From assembly GCA_017470605.1 (NCBI GenBank), contig JAFUYH010000026.1:1-64000 (forward strand): a DNA stretch of 64,000 nucleotides. Direction: 5' to 3'. The stretch is from Treponema sp. Its GTDB lineage: Bacteria > Spirochaetota > Spirochaetia > Treponematales > Treponemataceae. Made by a program: the position numbers and the translations under genes. The notes beneath the pieces are model-generated. The model was not told the origin of the DNA, did no database searches, and saw only the letters and a program-made list of their open reading frames with translations. Each line of letters opens with the position of its first letter. Within the stretch, counting starts at the first letter, position 1. Positions 1 through 8,036 of this stretch are shown here, one piece after another.

Positions 1-30
1 AGTGCGAAGTGCGAAGTGCGAAGTGCGAAG
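1..30. repeat. 7-bp tandem repeat
   Basis: Four head-to-tail copies of AGTGCGA open the window and may continue outside it. The stretch to position 160 is AT-rich, with no gene seen. Confidence 0.8.
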
Positions 31-160
31 GATTATGGTTCTAATACTTTTTTCTGTCAAGTTCTTTTTCATTAATTGCATTAAAAATATTATATCACAT
101 ATTTTGTTTTTTTACTGATTTTTTTTAACGTTTTTCAATATTATATCTTCTTCAAATACC

Positions 161-1474
161 CTACATATCATCCATAGAAAGTCCGAAAACTTCAAGCTTA
201 TAGCCACTCAGATTCTGCATAAAAGCCTGAGACTTTGCCTCCACTTTATCAAGTCTGATTTTATCTGCCTGCCGTTTTACTTCATAAATTCTGCAGGATT
301 TTTCAAGCTCGTTGAGGGCAACAATATCAATTTCATTTTCTGATTTTTTATCCCACCAGCCACCGATTTTCGTAAGATTGCCCTCTTCCAGAAGCTTTGC
401 AGTAAAATAACGTTCCAGAGTTTTTCCTGTAAAACTTTCATAGTCACGCAGAATATAGTTCTTAAGCATCTCATAATTTCCAAGCTCAACCAAATCCTGA
501 TGCGAAAAAATAAAGCGGAAATAAAAAAGCGTGTATTCATCAATAATACGCCATCTTGCATTCCGACTTTCACTCTTTGAAAGCAAAGGCTTTGTTTGGG
601 CAATAATCCCGAACACCTTCTGCAGATTCTGAAGATATGCCCCGGTATTTTTCTGAATAATTGAATCAATTTCGCTTTGCGAAGTATGCCCTGTTGCAAT
701 TGCCTGCAGAATTGAAAAATAAATTCCGTAATCCTTGCCTATTTCGCTAATCAGCATATCGCGTCCGTCAGTTAAGAAAGGAGACGCCATATTGCAGACA
801 GAATCAATCATTTTATTTTTAGTTGTTGCTCCGGCATACATCAAAAGAAAAATATATTTTGCAACACCACCAGAAAGCATATAGAGGCACAAAAGATCTT
901 CCGCCTTATATTTTGGATTAAAATCCTTTAGAATTTCCTTTACAACGGATGGCGAAAAGGGCTTTAAGTGAATAAAGTGAGTGCTTCTTCCAAAGAGAGG
1001 TTCTTTTTCATCCTTGAAAATTCTTGTCATGAGAGAATAAACAGAACCGCACACTATCAGATTGATTTTGGAATCTCCCCTGTTGCTATCCCATATATTC
1101 TGCATCTGGCTGAAAAAAGCTTTATTTATATATTCAATATCCTGAAATTCATCTATAACAAGCGTAAAATGATGGTCTTTAGAATAAATCATTACCTGCT
1201 CAAAAAGCTCTGACAGACTTTCAATGCTTCCAAAAATCTTTAAGCCTATGCCTTCTTCCAGAATTTTCTGCCACTGACTGCAAAGTGCTTTTTCGGCACA
1301 TCGGGTTGAAAAAAGATATGCACTTTCCTTGTCACTTATAAACTCCTTCAGAAGTTCAGTTTTACCAATGCGCCTGCGGCCTGTAATTACCGTAAAGCAG
1401 GCATTCTTTTTTGACTGCCTTTCTATTTGAGAGAGTAACTTCCATTCATTTATTCTGTCATAAAAAGATCCCAT
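161..1474 (-). CDS. AAA ATPase with C-terminal DUF234 domain
   Basis: 437-residue P-loop ATPase of the archaeal-type ATP_bind_2 family. The Walker A motif GRRRIGKTEL lies near residue 32 and a Walker B-like LVIDEFQ near residue 105. The C-terminal third resembles DUF234, a PD-(D/E)XK-like fold: the acidic ENEIDIVAL segment and the following YEVKR near residues 380-400 fit its nuclease-like core. No membrane segment is visible, so it should be cytoplasmic. The family's cellular role is unknown; such genes are often present in many copies in gut anaerobes. It is monocistronic, downstream of the fabF terminator, and its promoter region is a perfect palindrome at 1490-1537. No strong Shine-Dalgarno precedes the ATG. 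Confidence 0.85.
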   Translation of the reverse strand: MGSFYDRINEWKLLSQIERQSKKNACFTVITGRRRIGKTELLKEFISDKESAYLFSTRCAEKALCSQWQKILEEGIGLKIFGSIESLSELFEQVMIYSKDHHFTLVIDEFQDIEYINKAFFSQMQNIWDSNRGDSKINLIVCGSVYSLMTRIFKDEKEPLFGRSTHFIHLKPFSPSVVKEILKDFNPKYKAEDLLCLYMLSGGVAKYIFLLMYAGATTKNKMIDSVCNMASPFLTDGRDMLISEIGKDYGIYFSILQAIATGHTSQSEIDSIIQKNTGAYLQNLQKVFGIIAQTKPLLSKSESRNARWRIIDEYTLFYFRFIFSHQDLVELGNYEMLKNYILRDYESFTGKTLERYFTAKLLEEGNLTKIGGWWDKKSENEIDIVALNELEKSCRIYEVKRQADKIRLDKVEAKSQAFMQNLSGYKLEVFGLSMDDM

Positions 1475-1489
1475 TTGATTTCAATCCTA

Positions 1490-1537
1490 ATATAATATTC
1501 ATTAACTTAATGCACATTAAGTTAATGAATATTATAT
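1490..1537. promoter_or_regulatory. Perfect 48-bp palindrome upstream of the ATPase
   Basis: Two 23-bp arms (core ATTAACTTAATG / CATTAAGTTAAT) are separated by only CA and end 15 bp before the ATPase start. Both arms carry TATAAT-like sequence, so any promoter must overlap it. It is most likely an operator or autoregulatory site. Confidence 0.7.
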
Positions 1538-1552
1538 ATTTAAAAAAAATGA

Positions 1553-1611
1553 AGTCAAGAAAAAAAAGACTGTCCTTTTGAGAAGTTTTATTACTTCTAG
1601 GACAGTCTTTT
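1553..1611 (-). terminator. Terminator after fabF
   Basis: Arms AAAAGACTGTCC (1564-1575) and GGACAGTCTTTT (1600-1611) enclose a second GAAGT/ACTTC hairpin. Read on the minus strand the stem is followed by a long T run. Confidence 0.8.
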
Positions 1612-1631
1612 CTGTAATAATATAATTATTT

Positions 1632-2888
1632 TTATATCTTCTTCAAAATCACACATCCATTATGTCCGCCAAAGCCCAGAGAACAGCTGGCTGTAGCATT
1701 AATCTGGCAAGCCACGCCTTTATTTGGTGTATAGTCAAGGTCGCAGCCGTGCTCCAAATCAGGCTCATCAAGGTTGATTGTAGGAGGAACAAAATTGTCT
1801 TCCATTGCCTTAATGCACATAATGGCTTCAATGCTTCCAGCCGCTCCAACCATGTGACCAATTTCACTCTTTGTTGATGAAATGTGAAGCTTTTTTGCGT
1901 CCTCACCAAAAACCGATTTTATCATGGCAGTTTCGGCAGAATCATTTGCAGAGGTAGAAGTTCCGTGAGCGTTGTAGTACTGAATATCAGCTGGCTTCAT
2001 GCCGGCATCTTCAAAGGCACGCTTCATGGCAAGGGCACCGCCGCTTCCGTCTTCGCGAGGAGCGGTAATGTGGTAAGCGTCAGAGCTTGCGCCGTAACCT
2101 GCAACCTCGGCATAAATCTTAGCGCCGCGGGCCTTGGCATGCTCATACTCTTCCAGAATCAAAACAGCAGAACCTTCTGCCATTACAAAGCCGCTTCTGT
2201 TTTTATCAAACGGACGGCTGGCCTTTTCCGGCGCGTCATTGAATTTATTAGTCAGTGCAGAAAGGGCCTGGTAGCAGCCGATATTAAAGCCCGTAATATT
2301 TGCGTCTACACCGCCGGCAAAACAGACATCAAGACGGCCGCTTCTTATCATATCAAGTGAAAGACCCAGAGAGTCTGTTCCAGAAGCACAGGCAGTAGAT
2401 AAAGTCCAGGAAGGGCCGTAAATCTGAAAGTGCATTGCTACCCCGGCCGAAGCCTCGTTGTTCAAAACAAAAGGAGCAGTAAGCGGCGGAATACGGTTTA
2501 CTCCGCTTGCAGGGTCAAGATATTTTTTGTAGGCAGTTTCCAAATCATCAGAAAGACCAATTCCAACACCTGTTACAATGCCTGCTTTTTCCCCAGCCAG
2601 ATTTTCGGCAGTCAGCCCTGCATCGCCAGCGGCTTCTATACTGGCCCCAAGCAGGAACTTGCTCATGCGGCTCATTTTTCGGGCCAGCTTGCGGTCTACG
2701 CCGTAATTATTTATATCAAAATCCTTTACTTCACCTGCAATCTGAACCTGATGCTGAGAAGCATCAAAAAGTGTGATCTTTGTGATTCCGCTCTTTCCGT
2801 TTTTAACATTTTCCCAAGCGGTTTTAACATCGTTTCCAACAGAAGAAACGCAACCCAATCCTGTTACAACAACTCTGCGTTGTGCCAT
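1632..2888 (-). CDS. fabF: Beta-ketoacyl-ACP synthase II
   Basis: Condensing enzyme of type II fatty acid synthesis: it elongates acyl-ACP with malonyl-ACP in the cytosol. The start is placed at 2888, giving MAQRRVVVTGLG, because GGAG lies 8 nt upstream; a longer reading frame to 2930 lacks family similarity. The thiolase fold is complete at about 418 residues. It has the active-site cysteine in TACASGTDS, the first histidine in NAHGTST and the second in EIGHMVGAAGS, and a C-terminal SLGFGGHNG. No other fab gene is adjacent, so it appears monocistronic. A TTGACA/TGTCAA palindrome lies upstream and a strong terminator follows. Confidence 0.97.
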   Translation of the reverse strand: MAQRRVVVTGLGCVSSVGNDVKTAWENVKNGKSGITKITLFDASQHQVQIAGEVKDFDINNYGVDRKLARKMSRMSKFLLGASIEAAGDAGLTAENLAGEKAGIVTGVGIGLSDDLETAYKKYLDPASGVNRIPPLTAPFVLNNEASAGVAMHFQIYGPSWTLSTACASGTDSLGLSLDMIRSGRLDVCFAGGVDANITGFNIGCYQALSALTNKFNDAPEKASRPFDKNRSGFVMAEGSAVLILEEYEHAKARGAKIYAEVAGYGASSDAYHITAPREDGSGGALAMKRAFEDAGMKPADIQYYNAHGTSTSANDSAETAMIKSVFGEDAKKLHISSTKSEIGHMVGAAGSIEAIMCIKAMEDNFVPPTINLDEPDLEHGCDLDYTPNKGVACQINATASCSLGFGGHNGCVILKKI

Positions 2889-2969
2889 ATTAAACTCCAA
2901 TTGATAAACTTCATAACTTTTGTCAGTCATTATACCATATAAGATGAGATTATAAAACAGTATCTTTCT

Positions 2970-2985
2970 TTGACACTTTTGTCAA
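2970..2985. promoter_or_regulatory. TTGACA-N4-TGTCAA palindrome upstream of fabF
   Basis: Inverted arms TTGACA and TGTCAA, with a further TGTCAA-like half-site at about 2988-2994. It lies about 85 bp upstream of the fabF start and about 75 bp upstream of the small-RNA promoter on the other strand, so it could serve either. The regulator is unknown. Confidence 0.4.
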
Positions 2986-3060
2986 TGTTGTCAAAATCCA
3001 TAAAAAATCAAAAAAATAAAAATTTTTCTTGCAATATCCAAAACCTGTGCTATTATAAAG

Positions 3061-3274
3061 ATGTAGCCAAGAGCGAGATGAGGACGCACACCGGTTGCTT
3101 GAAAGGAGGCAAAATGCAGTTCCCGACAAAGAGAGATAACCTGGTCGAGGTTATATAATACGTTAGACATTTATAGAAGCAGCCAGATGCTTAGTTCTGG
3201 GATAAATTATAGTGCCAGTCCAAAAGAGACTGAGAGCACATTACAGGCCGGCTGATACGCCGGCTTTTGTTTTT
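3061..3274 (+). ncRNA. Structured small RNA of unknown class
   Basis: A free-standing transcript is predicted between divergent fabF and the 3' end of the MFS gene. A promoter-like TTGCAA/TATTAT precedes it at about 3029-3055. Visible stems are TTGCTT/AGGCAA (3095-3112), ATAACCT/AGGTTAT (3136-3154), TTTAT/ATAAA (3170-3206) and GTGCCAGTC with GACTG and GCAC (3212-3239). It ends in a strong terminator, GCCGGC/GCCGGC plus T run (3247-3274). No plus-strand gene follows, which argues against a riboswitch. It lacks the conserved motifs of RNase P RNA, tmRNA and SRP RNA. 6S RNA cannot be excluded but the expected long rod is not apparent. Confidence 0.55.
3114..3158 (+). CDS. Possible 14-residue peptide inside the small RNA
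   Basis: A near-perfect Shine-Dalgarno, AAAGGAGG (3102-3109), sits 4 nt before an ATG opening a 14-codon frame, MQFPTKRDNLVEVI, ending in TAA. The Shine-Dalgarno lies in the loop and right arm of one hairpin and the stop codon next to another, as in leader peptides or dual-function RNAs. Nothing in the peptide is recognised. The spacing may be chance. Confidence 0.35.
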   Translation: MQFPTKRDNLVEVI

Positions 3275-4565
3275 AACAAGACTGTTGCCCAATTTGCCCG
3301 GAAGCAGAAAGCCGCTGACGGCGGTTTAAAAGCTCGCTCAGGACAATAAGAAGAAGTGCAAAAATCATTCCATAAAAAGGAAGCCAGAAAACCGAAATCT
3401 TCTGAACAATCAGTCCAAAAAGTGGAGGACCAAAAGTGCTTCCTGTATAGGCGCAGGCCATCTGTAGTCCGATTACCGCCTGAGAATTTTTCTTACCAAA
3501 GCGGTCAGGCGTAGCATGAATCATACATGGGAAAATCGGCGCACAGCCAAAGCCCGCAAGAATCAGGGCTGCAAAAACCAGCCACTTGCCGCCAAAAGGC
3601 AGAGCCATAAGTGCAAGGGCAAGCAGAACAATAGCAGAGCCAGAGCGAATCATATTTTTATCACCGAGTTTTTCCGAAACAAAACCACTTATAAATCGCC
3701 CCGCCGTAATTCCCACGTAAAAAAGCATGGCCCAGCTGGTCGCAAGGTTAATTTCAATTCCCCTGTAAAATACCATGTAGGTTGTAGCCCAAAAGCCCGT
3801 TGTTGCCTCCACAATGCAGTAGCACAAAAAAGCCAGAATTGCAAAAAGTACGCCCGGAATCTTTATGGCAGTTTTCAGGGTGACAGGAGCTTCTTCTTCA
3901 TCAGCAGGAAGTGAAGAAGAAACTGTATTCTCATCCGCACATCGAGTTTCCGAAGGAAACTCGTTAGTGAGCGACAGCGAAGGTTCCCCGCAACGCCCCG
4001 ATTCATCTTCCGCTTTTTCGGCCTTCTTCCACAAAGGAAGAGATGCCAGCAGCACAGCCGTCAAAATCATCTGAAAAATAGAAATAGCCCTGTAGCCCTG
4101 AGTCCACACTCCGCCGCCCGCAATAAAGGCACTCATTACGGCAGGGCCAATCATAGTTCCCACACCCCAAAAGCAGTGCAGCCAGCTCATGTGCCTTGGC
4201 TTATAATGAAGGGCAACATAATTATTCAGCGAGGCATCAACATTGCCCGCTCCAAGCCCGTAAGGAATTCCAATAAGGCACAAGTGCCAGAACTTAGACG
4301 ATACAGAAAAGCCAAAAAGTGCCGCCGCAGTCACCGCAACAGAAATAACCATAACATGGCCGGTTCCAAGCTTTCTGTTCAGAAAATTACTGGAAAGGGA
4401 AGACAGAATGGTCGTTCCCGCAATAATCATCGTAATAATTCCTGCATAGCCCACAGGAACGCCAAGCTGTTCAAACATACTTGGCCAGGCCGCTCCCAGC
4501 ACACTGTCCGGCAGCCCAAGTGAAATAAAAGCAATGTAGATAATCACTAAAAGAAGAGTAAGCAT
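3273..4565 (-). CDS. MFS transporter
   Basis: Major facilitator superfamily permease of 430 residues, with six hydrophobic helices before and six after a long cytoplasmic loop. The N-terminus (IAFISLGLPDSVLG) and the GLGAGNVDASLNN segment resemble the FucP/YfkF-type branch of inner-membrane sugar or drug transporters; the substrate cannot be assigned. The central loop, about residues 185-228, is unusually long and low in complexity. Its DNA contains the hairpin CGAGTTTCC-GAA-GGAAACTCG (3943-3963), an interspersed repeat translated in frame. It is monocistronic, and its 3' end abuts the terminator of the small RNA on the other strand. Confidence 0.85.
   Translation of the reverse strand: MLTLLLVIIYIAFISLGLPDSVLGAAWPSMFEQLGVPVGYAGIITMIIAGTTILSSLSSNFLNRKLGTGHVMVISVAVTAAALFGFSVSSKFWHLCLIGIPYGLGAGNVDASLNNYVALHYKPRHMSWLHCFWGVGTMIGPAVMSAFIAGGGVWTQGYRAISIFQMILTAVLLASLPLWKKAEKAEDESGRCGEPSLSLTNEFPSETRCADENTVSSSLPADEEEAPVTLKTAIKIPGVLFAILAFLCYCIVEATTGFWATTYMVFYRGIEINLATSWAMLFYVGITAGRFISGFVSEKLGDKNMIRSGSAIVLLALALMALPFGGKWLVFAALILAGFGCAPIFPCMIHATPDRFGKKNSQAVIGLQMACAYTGSTFGPPLFGLIVQKISVFWLPFYGMIFALLLIVLSELLNRRQRLSASGQIGQQSC
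3943..3963. repeat. Interspersed palindrome inside the MFS reading frame
   Basis: CGAGTTTCC and GGAAACTCG arms around GAA match the core of repeats found in intergenic regions elsewhere in the window. Flanking repeat-like sequence (GTGAGCGACAGCGAA) continues to about 3981. Confidence 0.7.
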
Positions 4566-4680
4566 GAGGTCACTATCCTGAATTTTTCAGATTTTTTCAA
4601 TGAAGAAAATGCTCATATAATTGTAAAAATCGCTCCATAGTAGTATTCTAGAGATTGCCCGGTCAATCTGGACAATGACA

Positions 4681-4714
4681 CCCTTTATAAAGGGCTATGA
4701 CACTTCATTATAAT
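4681..4714. promoter_or_regulatory. Palindrome and -10-like box upstream of pta
   Basis: The perfect palindrome CCCTTTATAAAGGG (4681-4694) is flanked on both sides by ATGACAC. TATAAT follows at 4709-4714 but lies directly against the ribosome-binding site, so the functional -10 may be the TATAAA within the palindrome. Confidence 0.45.
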
Positions 4715-4724
4715 AGAGGAAAAT

Positions 4725-5756
4725 ATGAATTTTGTAGAAGACTTACTTAAAAAGGCTAAGGCTGCAAACAAGACCATCGTTCTTTGCGAAGGCGAAGACA
4801 AGCGCGTTGTTGAAGCAGCTTCTAAAATCGTAAAAGATGGAATCGCAAAAATCATTTTGATTGGCAGCGACGAGGATATTAAAGCCAGCGGAAGTAATGC
4901 TGATTTGAGCGGAGTTACAATCATTGACCCTGCAAAAGATGCAAATGCAGACAAGTATGCAGAGCTTCTTTTTAAGGCTCGCGAAGGAAAAATCAACAAG
5001 AAGACTGGTGCTCCTGAATATGCTGATATTGCTGCCGCTAAAGCTGCAATTCTTAAAGACCACACAATGTACGGTGCCCTCATTCTTAAGGCTGGCGATG
5101 CAGACGGTTTTGTAAGCGGTGCCTGCCACTCAACAGCAAATACTTTGCGCCCGGGCTTGCAGGTTATCAAGACTGCTCCTGGCTTTAAGACAGTTTCAAG
5201 CTGCTTTATTATGGTTGCTCCAGAAGGCGGAAACAAGTATGTTCCAGAGGGAGTTGCAGTATTTGGTGACTGCGCCATCAACATTGAGCCAAGTGCAGAA
5301 GAACTTGCAGACATCGCTGTAGCTTCTGCTGACACAGCAAAGAAGATTGCAGGAATTGAGCCACGCGTTGCAATGCTTTCATTCTCTACAAAGGGCTCAG
5401 GAAACGACGCTAAATTCTACGACACAGTAACAAAGGTTCAGAAGGCAACAGAACTTGCAAAGGCTGCCGCTCCAGAGCTTGCTTTGGACGGAGAATTCCA
5501 GTTTGACGCAGCCGTTGCACCAGAAGTTGGTGAGCTCAAGGCTCCAGGAAGCAAGGTTGCAGGCCACGCAAACACCTTCATCTTCCCTAACATCAATGCC
5601 GGTAACATCGGTTACAAGATTTGCCAGCGCATGGGCGGCTGGATGGCTATTGGTCCTGTATGCCAGGGCTTTGCAAAGCCTCTCAACGACCTGAGCCGCG
5701 GCTGTTCTGTAGAAGACATAATTGCTACAGTGGCCGTTACTGCTTTGCAGGCCTAA
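4725..5756 (+). CDS. pta: Phosphate acetyltransferase
   Basis: 343-residue short-form Pta, interconverting acetyl-CoA and acetyl phosphate in the cytosol; with acetate kinase it yields ATP and acetate. The whole protein is a single PTA_PTB domain. It begins MNFVEDLLKKAKAANKT and keeps family segments such as CEGEDKRVVEAA, DGFVSGACHSTANTLRPGLQ, FPNINAGNIGYKICQR and GPVCQGFAKPLNDLSRGC. AGAGGA lies 4 nt before the ATG. Codon use is strongly biased to a few codons, as in highly expressed genes. No ack gene is adjacent. A terminator at 5827-5848 follows after a short interspersed repeat. Confidence 0.97.
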   Translation: MNFVEDLLKKAKAANKTIVLCEGEDKRVVEAASKIVKDGIAKIILIGSDEDIKASGSNADLSGVTIIDPAKDANADKYAELLFKAREGKINKKTGAPEYADIAAAKAAILKDHTMYGALILKAGDADGFVSGACHSTANTLRPGLQVIKTAPGFKTVSSCFIMVAPEGGNKYVPEGVAVFGDCAINIEPSAEELADIAVASADTAKKIAGIEPRVAMLSFSTKGSGNDAKFYDTVTKVQKATELAKAAAPELALDGEFQFDAAVAPEVGELKAPGSKVAGHANTFIFPNINAGNIGYKICQRMGGWMAIGPVCQGFAKPLNDLSRGCSVEDIIATVAVTALQA

Positions 5757-5894
5757 AGCGAGTTTGCGGTGGTTGAGCCTGTCGAAACGAACTTATTAGA
5801 CATCCCTTACTCAGGTGGACAAGCTAAAAAAACGCTGGCGCGTTTTTTCTTAACGCTTTCCAATTAATCACAGGCCGCCTACCGACGGCCTTAC
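5757..5894. repeat. Interspersed repeat and terminators after pta
   Basis: GCGGTGGTTGAGCCTGTCGA (about 5767-5786) recurs between nrdD and nrdG (15856-15886). It is followed by the bidirectional terminator AAAAAACGC/GCGTTTTTT (5827-5848) and a GGCCG/CGGCC hairpin (5873-5890) that probably serves the convergent gene. Confidence 0.65.
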
Positions 5895-7958
5895 TCATTT
5901 TCTTTTAAGGACAATTACGGAAACGTCGTCGGTGCGGGGAACGCTGTAGACGTGGGCATTAAAGGCAAACATCATGGCAGAAAGCATTTCTGATGCAGAC
6001 ATTCCATGAATTTCATTAAGAACATTCATGGTTCGGTTAATTCCGAATTCCTCATGATTTTCATCCTTCATTTCTATAAGACCGTCTGTAAAGAGAAGCA
6101 GTACATCACCAGAATTCATTGTAAATTCAATTTCAGAATAGCAGACTTCAAATCCTTTTATACCAACTGCTCCAAAACTTGGAGAAGAAACATCAGGCAG
6201 GATTTCTTCCACAGTTCCGCTTGCAGCCACATAAAGAAGAGGATTAGGATGACCCGCATTTGCCATAACAACCGTACATGAACCGTCCGGGTTTTCTTTA
6301 GTAGAAAGAAGAATGCCCGTAAGATAGTTTTCAATTCCGTCTTTTGCATTAATAAAACGGTCATTTATGACAGTAAGAGTTTCTGCAACACCCCTGCCGT
6401 TTTCCAGAGATTCATGATAGGCCTGCTGAATGATATTTTCTGCAAGCATTGTTACAAGACTGGCTGCCACACCATGCCCCGAAGCATCAAAAATAGAAAC
6501 TCCTTTCAGTTCATCACCATCAGTATAAAAATTAAAAAGATCGCCGGACACTATGGAAAGAGGCTCATAGCGGACAGATAAATCCCACTTTGAAAGTGAG
6601 TGAGTTGGAGCATGAAAGAACTTTTTCTGAACCAGAGCCGCCATGCTCATATCTTCCTGAATCGTTTCCCTTTCATCTTCCAGCTGTTCATTTGCTGCAG
6701 CCAGCTGGCGTGTTCTTATTTCAACTTCATCTTCCAGACTTCTATTCAAATATTCAAGTCTGTTAGAAATTGCCTTATACTGCATGGTAAAATATGAAAA
6801 AAGAATCACGATAGATACGCCAAAAGCAGGAAGACTCAAATATGTAACCTGTATGTTTCCTATCATAATCTTTATGATAAAATCACCAATAAAAGCAAGA
6901 AGAAGAGGTGCAAAAGCTAAAGCTAAAAAGTGGGCTCTTTTTGCCATTACCTTATTTTTAGAAAAACACCTGATTGCAACAACAAAGAAAGATATAACCA
7001 CATCAAGACCGGAAATGGCAAGCAGATAAGGCGTCATCTTCATAAGTGCCAGATAATCTTTTGCAGCAATTACAGAAACAGCACAAGCTATACTGCACAG
7101 AGTACGTAAAACAGCAACAATTTTTTTTTGCGGAATTCCCAAAAATGAAATTATGAAAAGTGCAAAAAGAAATTCCATTGCAAAAAAAGCCAGACACCTT
7201 GTAATTTTCAGGTAAATAAAGAAATTAAGTCCGCCATGAAATCCAACATCAGGTAAGTCACCGGCAAAGAAATTTGAAAAGAAAATGAAAGTATTAAAAG
7301 CCAGCAGAGAAAAGTAAAGATAATGCTTGAACCTTTTATTTGCATTAAAAAGCAATAAGAAAGTTATGAATACGCCTATTAAAACACCTTCAAAGTAATA
7401 ATAGAATCTGCTCTGCCAGAAAGTATGAAAATCAGCTTCAGACAAGGTATCTGTCCGCTCACCAATAAACACACCGTTTGAAATTGTTGCCTGCCCTAAA
7501 AGAAGAACCTTGATAAGTATAACATTCTCTCCCTCTTGATTTAAGAGCTTCTTAGGGAAATTATACAACTGTGATGAAAATCCTGCTTCCTGTCTTGGCT
7601 CTTCCATAAATCCGTAAGCATCTATAAATTCACCATTTAAATATAATTTACAGGCATAATGAAGATAAGGAATAACCATTCCCAAATCACGATTTTTTAA
7701 GTCGTCGGGTAATTTAAATGTTGTTTTCAGCCAGGTAACTTCCCCCTCCCTTCCAATCTCCTTTGCCAGATTTTTATAACCAGAAAGATTCAGGGGTTTG
7801 TATGACAAATTTTCAGCCTCGTCAATATCTGAAGATTCATCACACAAAGTGTAAGAAAAATTTCCATCAAGATAAAGGCGTGCCGTATGCTCACGATGGC
7901 ATGAAAAAAACAGAACTGTCAGCAGTATCAAAATACAAGGAAGATAAATTCTCTTCAT
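5895..7958 (-). CDS. 7TMR-DISM receptor with SpoIIE/PP2C phosphatase domain
   Basis: 687-residue membrane signalling protein. The N-terminus has a lipoprotein-like signal with lipobox LFFSC. Residues about 30-180 fit an extracytoplasmic 7TMR-DISMED2 carbohydrate-binding-like domain. Seven hydrophobic helices span about 190-400, a coiled coil about 395-435 (NRSLEDEVEIRTRQLAAANE), and a C-terminal SpoIIE/RsbU-type PP2C Ser phosphatase about 450-687. Metal-binding motifs SGDLFN, FDASGHG, FTDGLIEM and DDVSV are present. Such proteins dephosphorylate anti-anti-sigma factors in partner-switching pathways in spirochaetes. No STAS or HATPase partner gene is adjacent. It is monocistronic. Confidence 0.93.
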   Translation of the reverse strand: MKRIYLPCILILLTVLFFSCHREHTARLYLDGNFSYTLCDESSDIDEAENLSYKPLNLSGYKNLAKEIGREGEVTWLKTTFKLPDDLKNRDLGMVIPYLHYACKLYLNGEFIDAYGFMEEPRQEAGFSSQLYNFPKKLLNQEGENVILIKVLLLGQATISNGVFIGERTDTLSEADFHTFWQSRFYYYFEGVLIGVFITFLLLFNANKRFKHYLYFSLLAFNTFIFFSNFFAGDLPDVGFHGGLNFFIYLKITRCLAFFAMEFLFALFIISFLGIPQKKIVAVLRTLCSIACAVSVIAAKDYLALMKMTPYLLAISGLDVVISFFVVAIRCFSKNKVMAKRAHFLALAFAPLLLAFIGDFIIKIMIGNIQVTYLSLPAFGVSIVILFSYFTMQYKAISNRLEYLNRSLEDEVEIRTRQLAAANEQLEDERETIQEDMSMAALVQKKFFHAPTHSLSKWDLSVRYEPLSIVSGDLFNFYTDGDELKGVSIFDASGHGVAASLVTMLAENIIQQAYHESLENGRGVAETLTVINDRFINAKDGIENYLTGILLSTKENPDGSCTVVMANAGHPNPLLYVAASGTVEEILPDVSSPSFGAVGIKGFEVCYSEIEFTMNSGDVLLLFTDGLIEMKDENHEEFGINRTMNVLNEIHGMSASEMLSAMMFAFNAHVYSVPRTDDVSVIVLKRK

Positions 7959-8036
7959 ATTATTATTCTAATGGATTTACCGATTTTTTCAAGAAGAAAG
8001 TTATTTTTCAAAAAAATATATCCGAATATTGAAGAT

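Noticed and set aside
1-30. Short tandem repeat as a CRISPR or satellite array
   Set aside because: Only four 7-bp copies are visible and the element is cut by the window edge.
2430-2942. Long plus-strand reading frame opposite fabF
   Set aside because: It is the antisense of the strongly conserved fabF reading frame; no ribosome-binding site and no domain.
3061-3274. Small RNA as RNase P, tmRNA, SRP RNA or GEMM riboswitch
   Set aside because: The conserved sequence motifs of these families are missing, and no gene follows on the same strand for a riboswitch.
4685-5335. 216-codon frame opposite pta
   Set aside because: Arises from the biased codon use of pta on the other strand; composition (A, S and P rich) is typical of such shadows.
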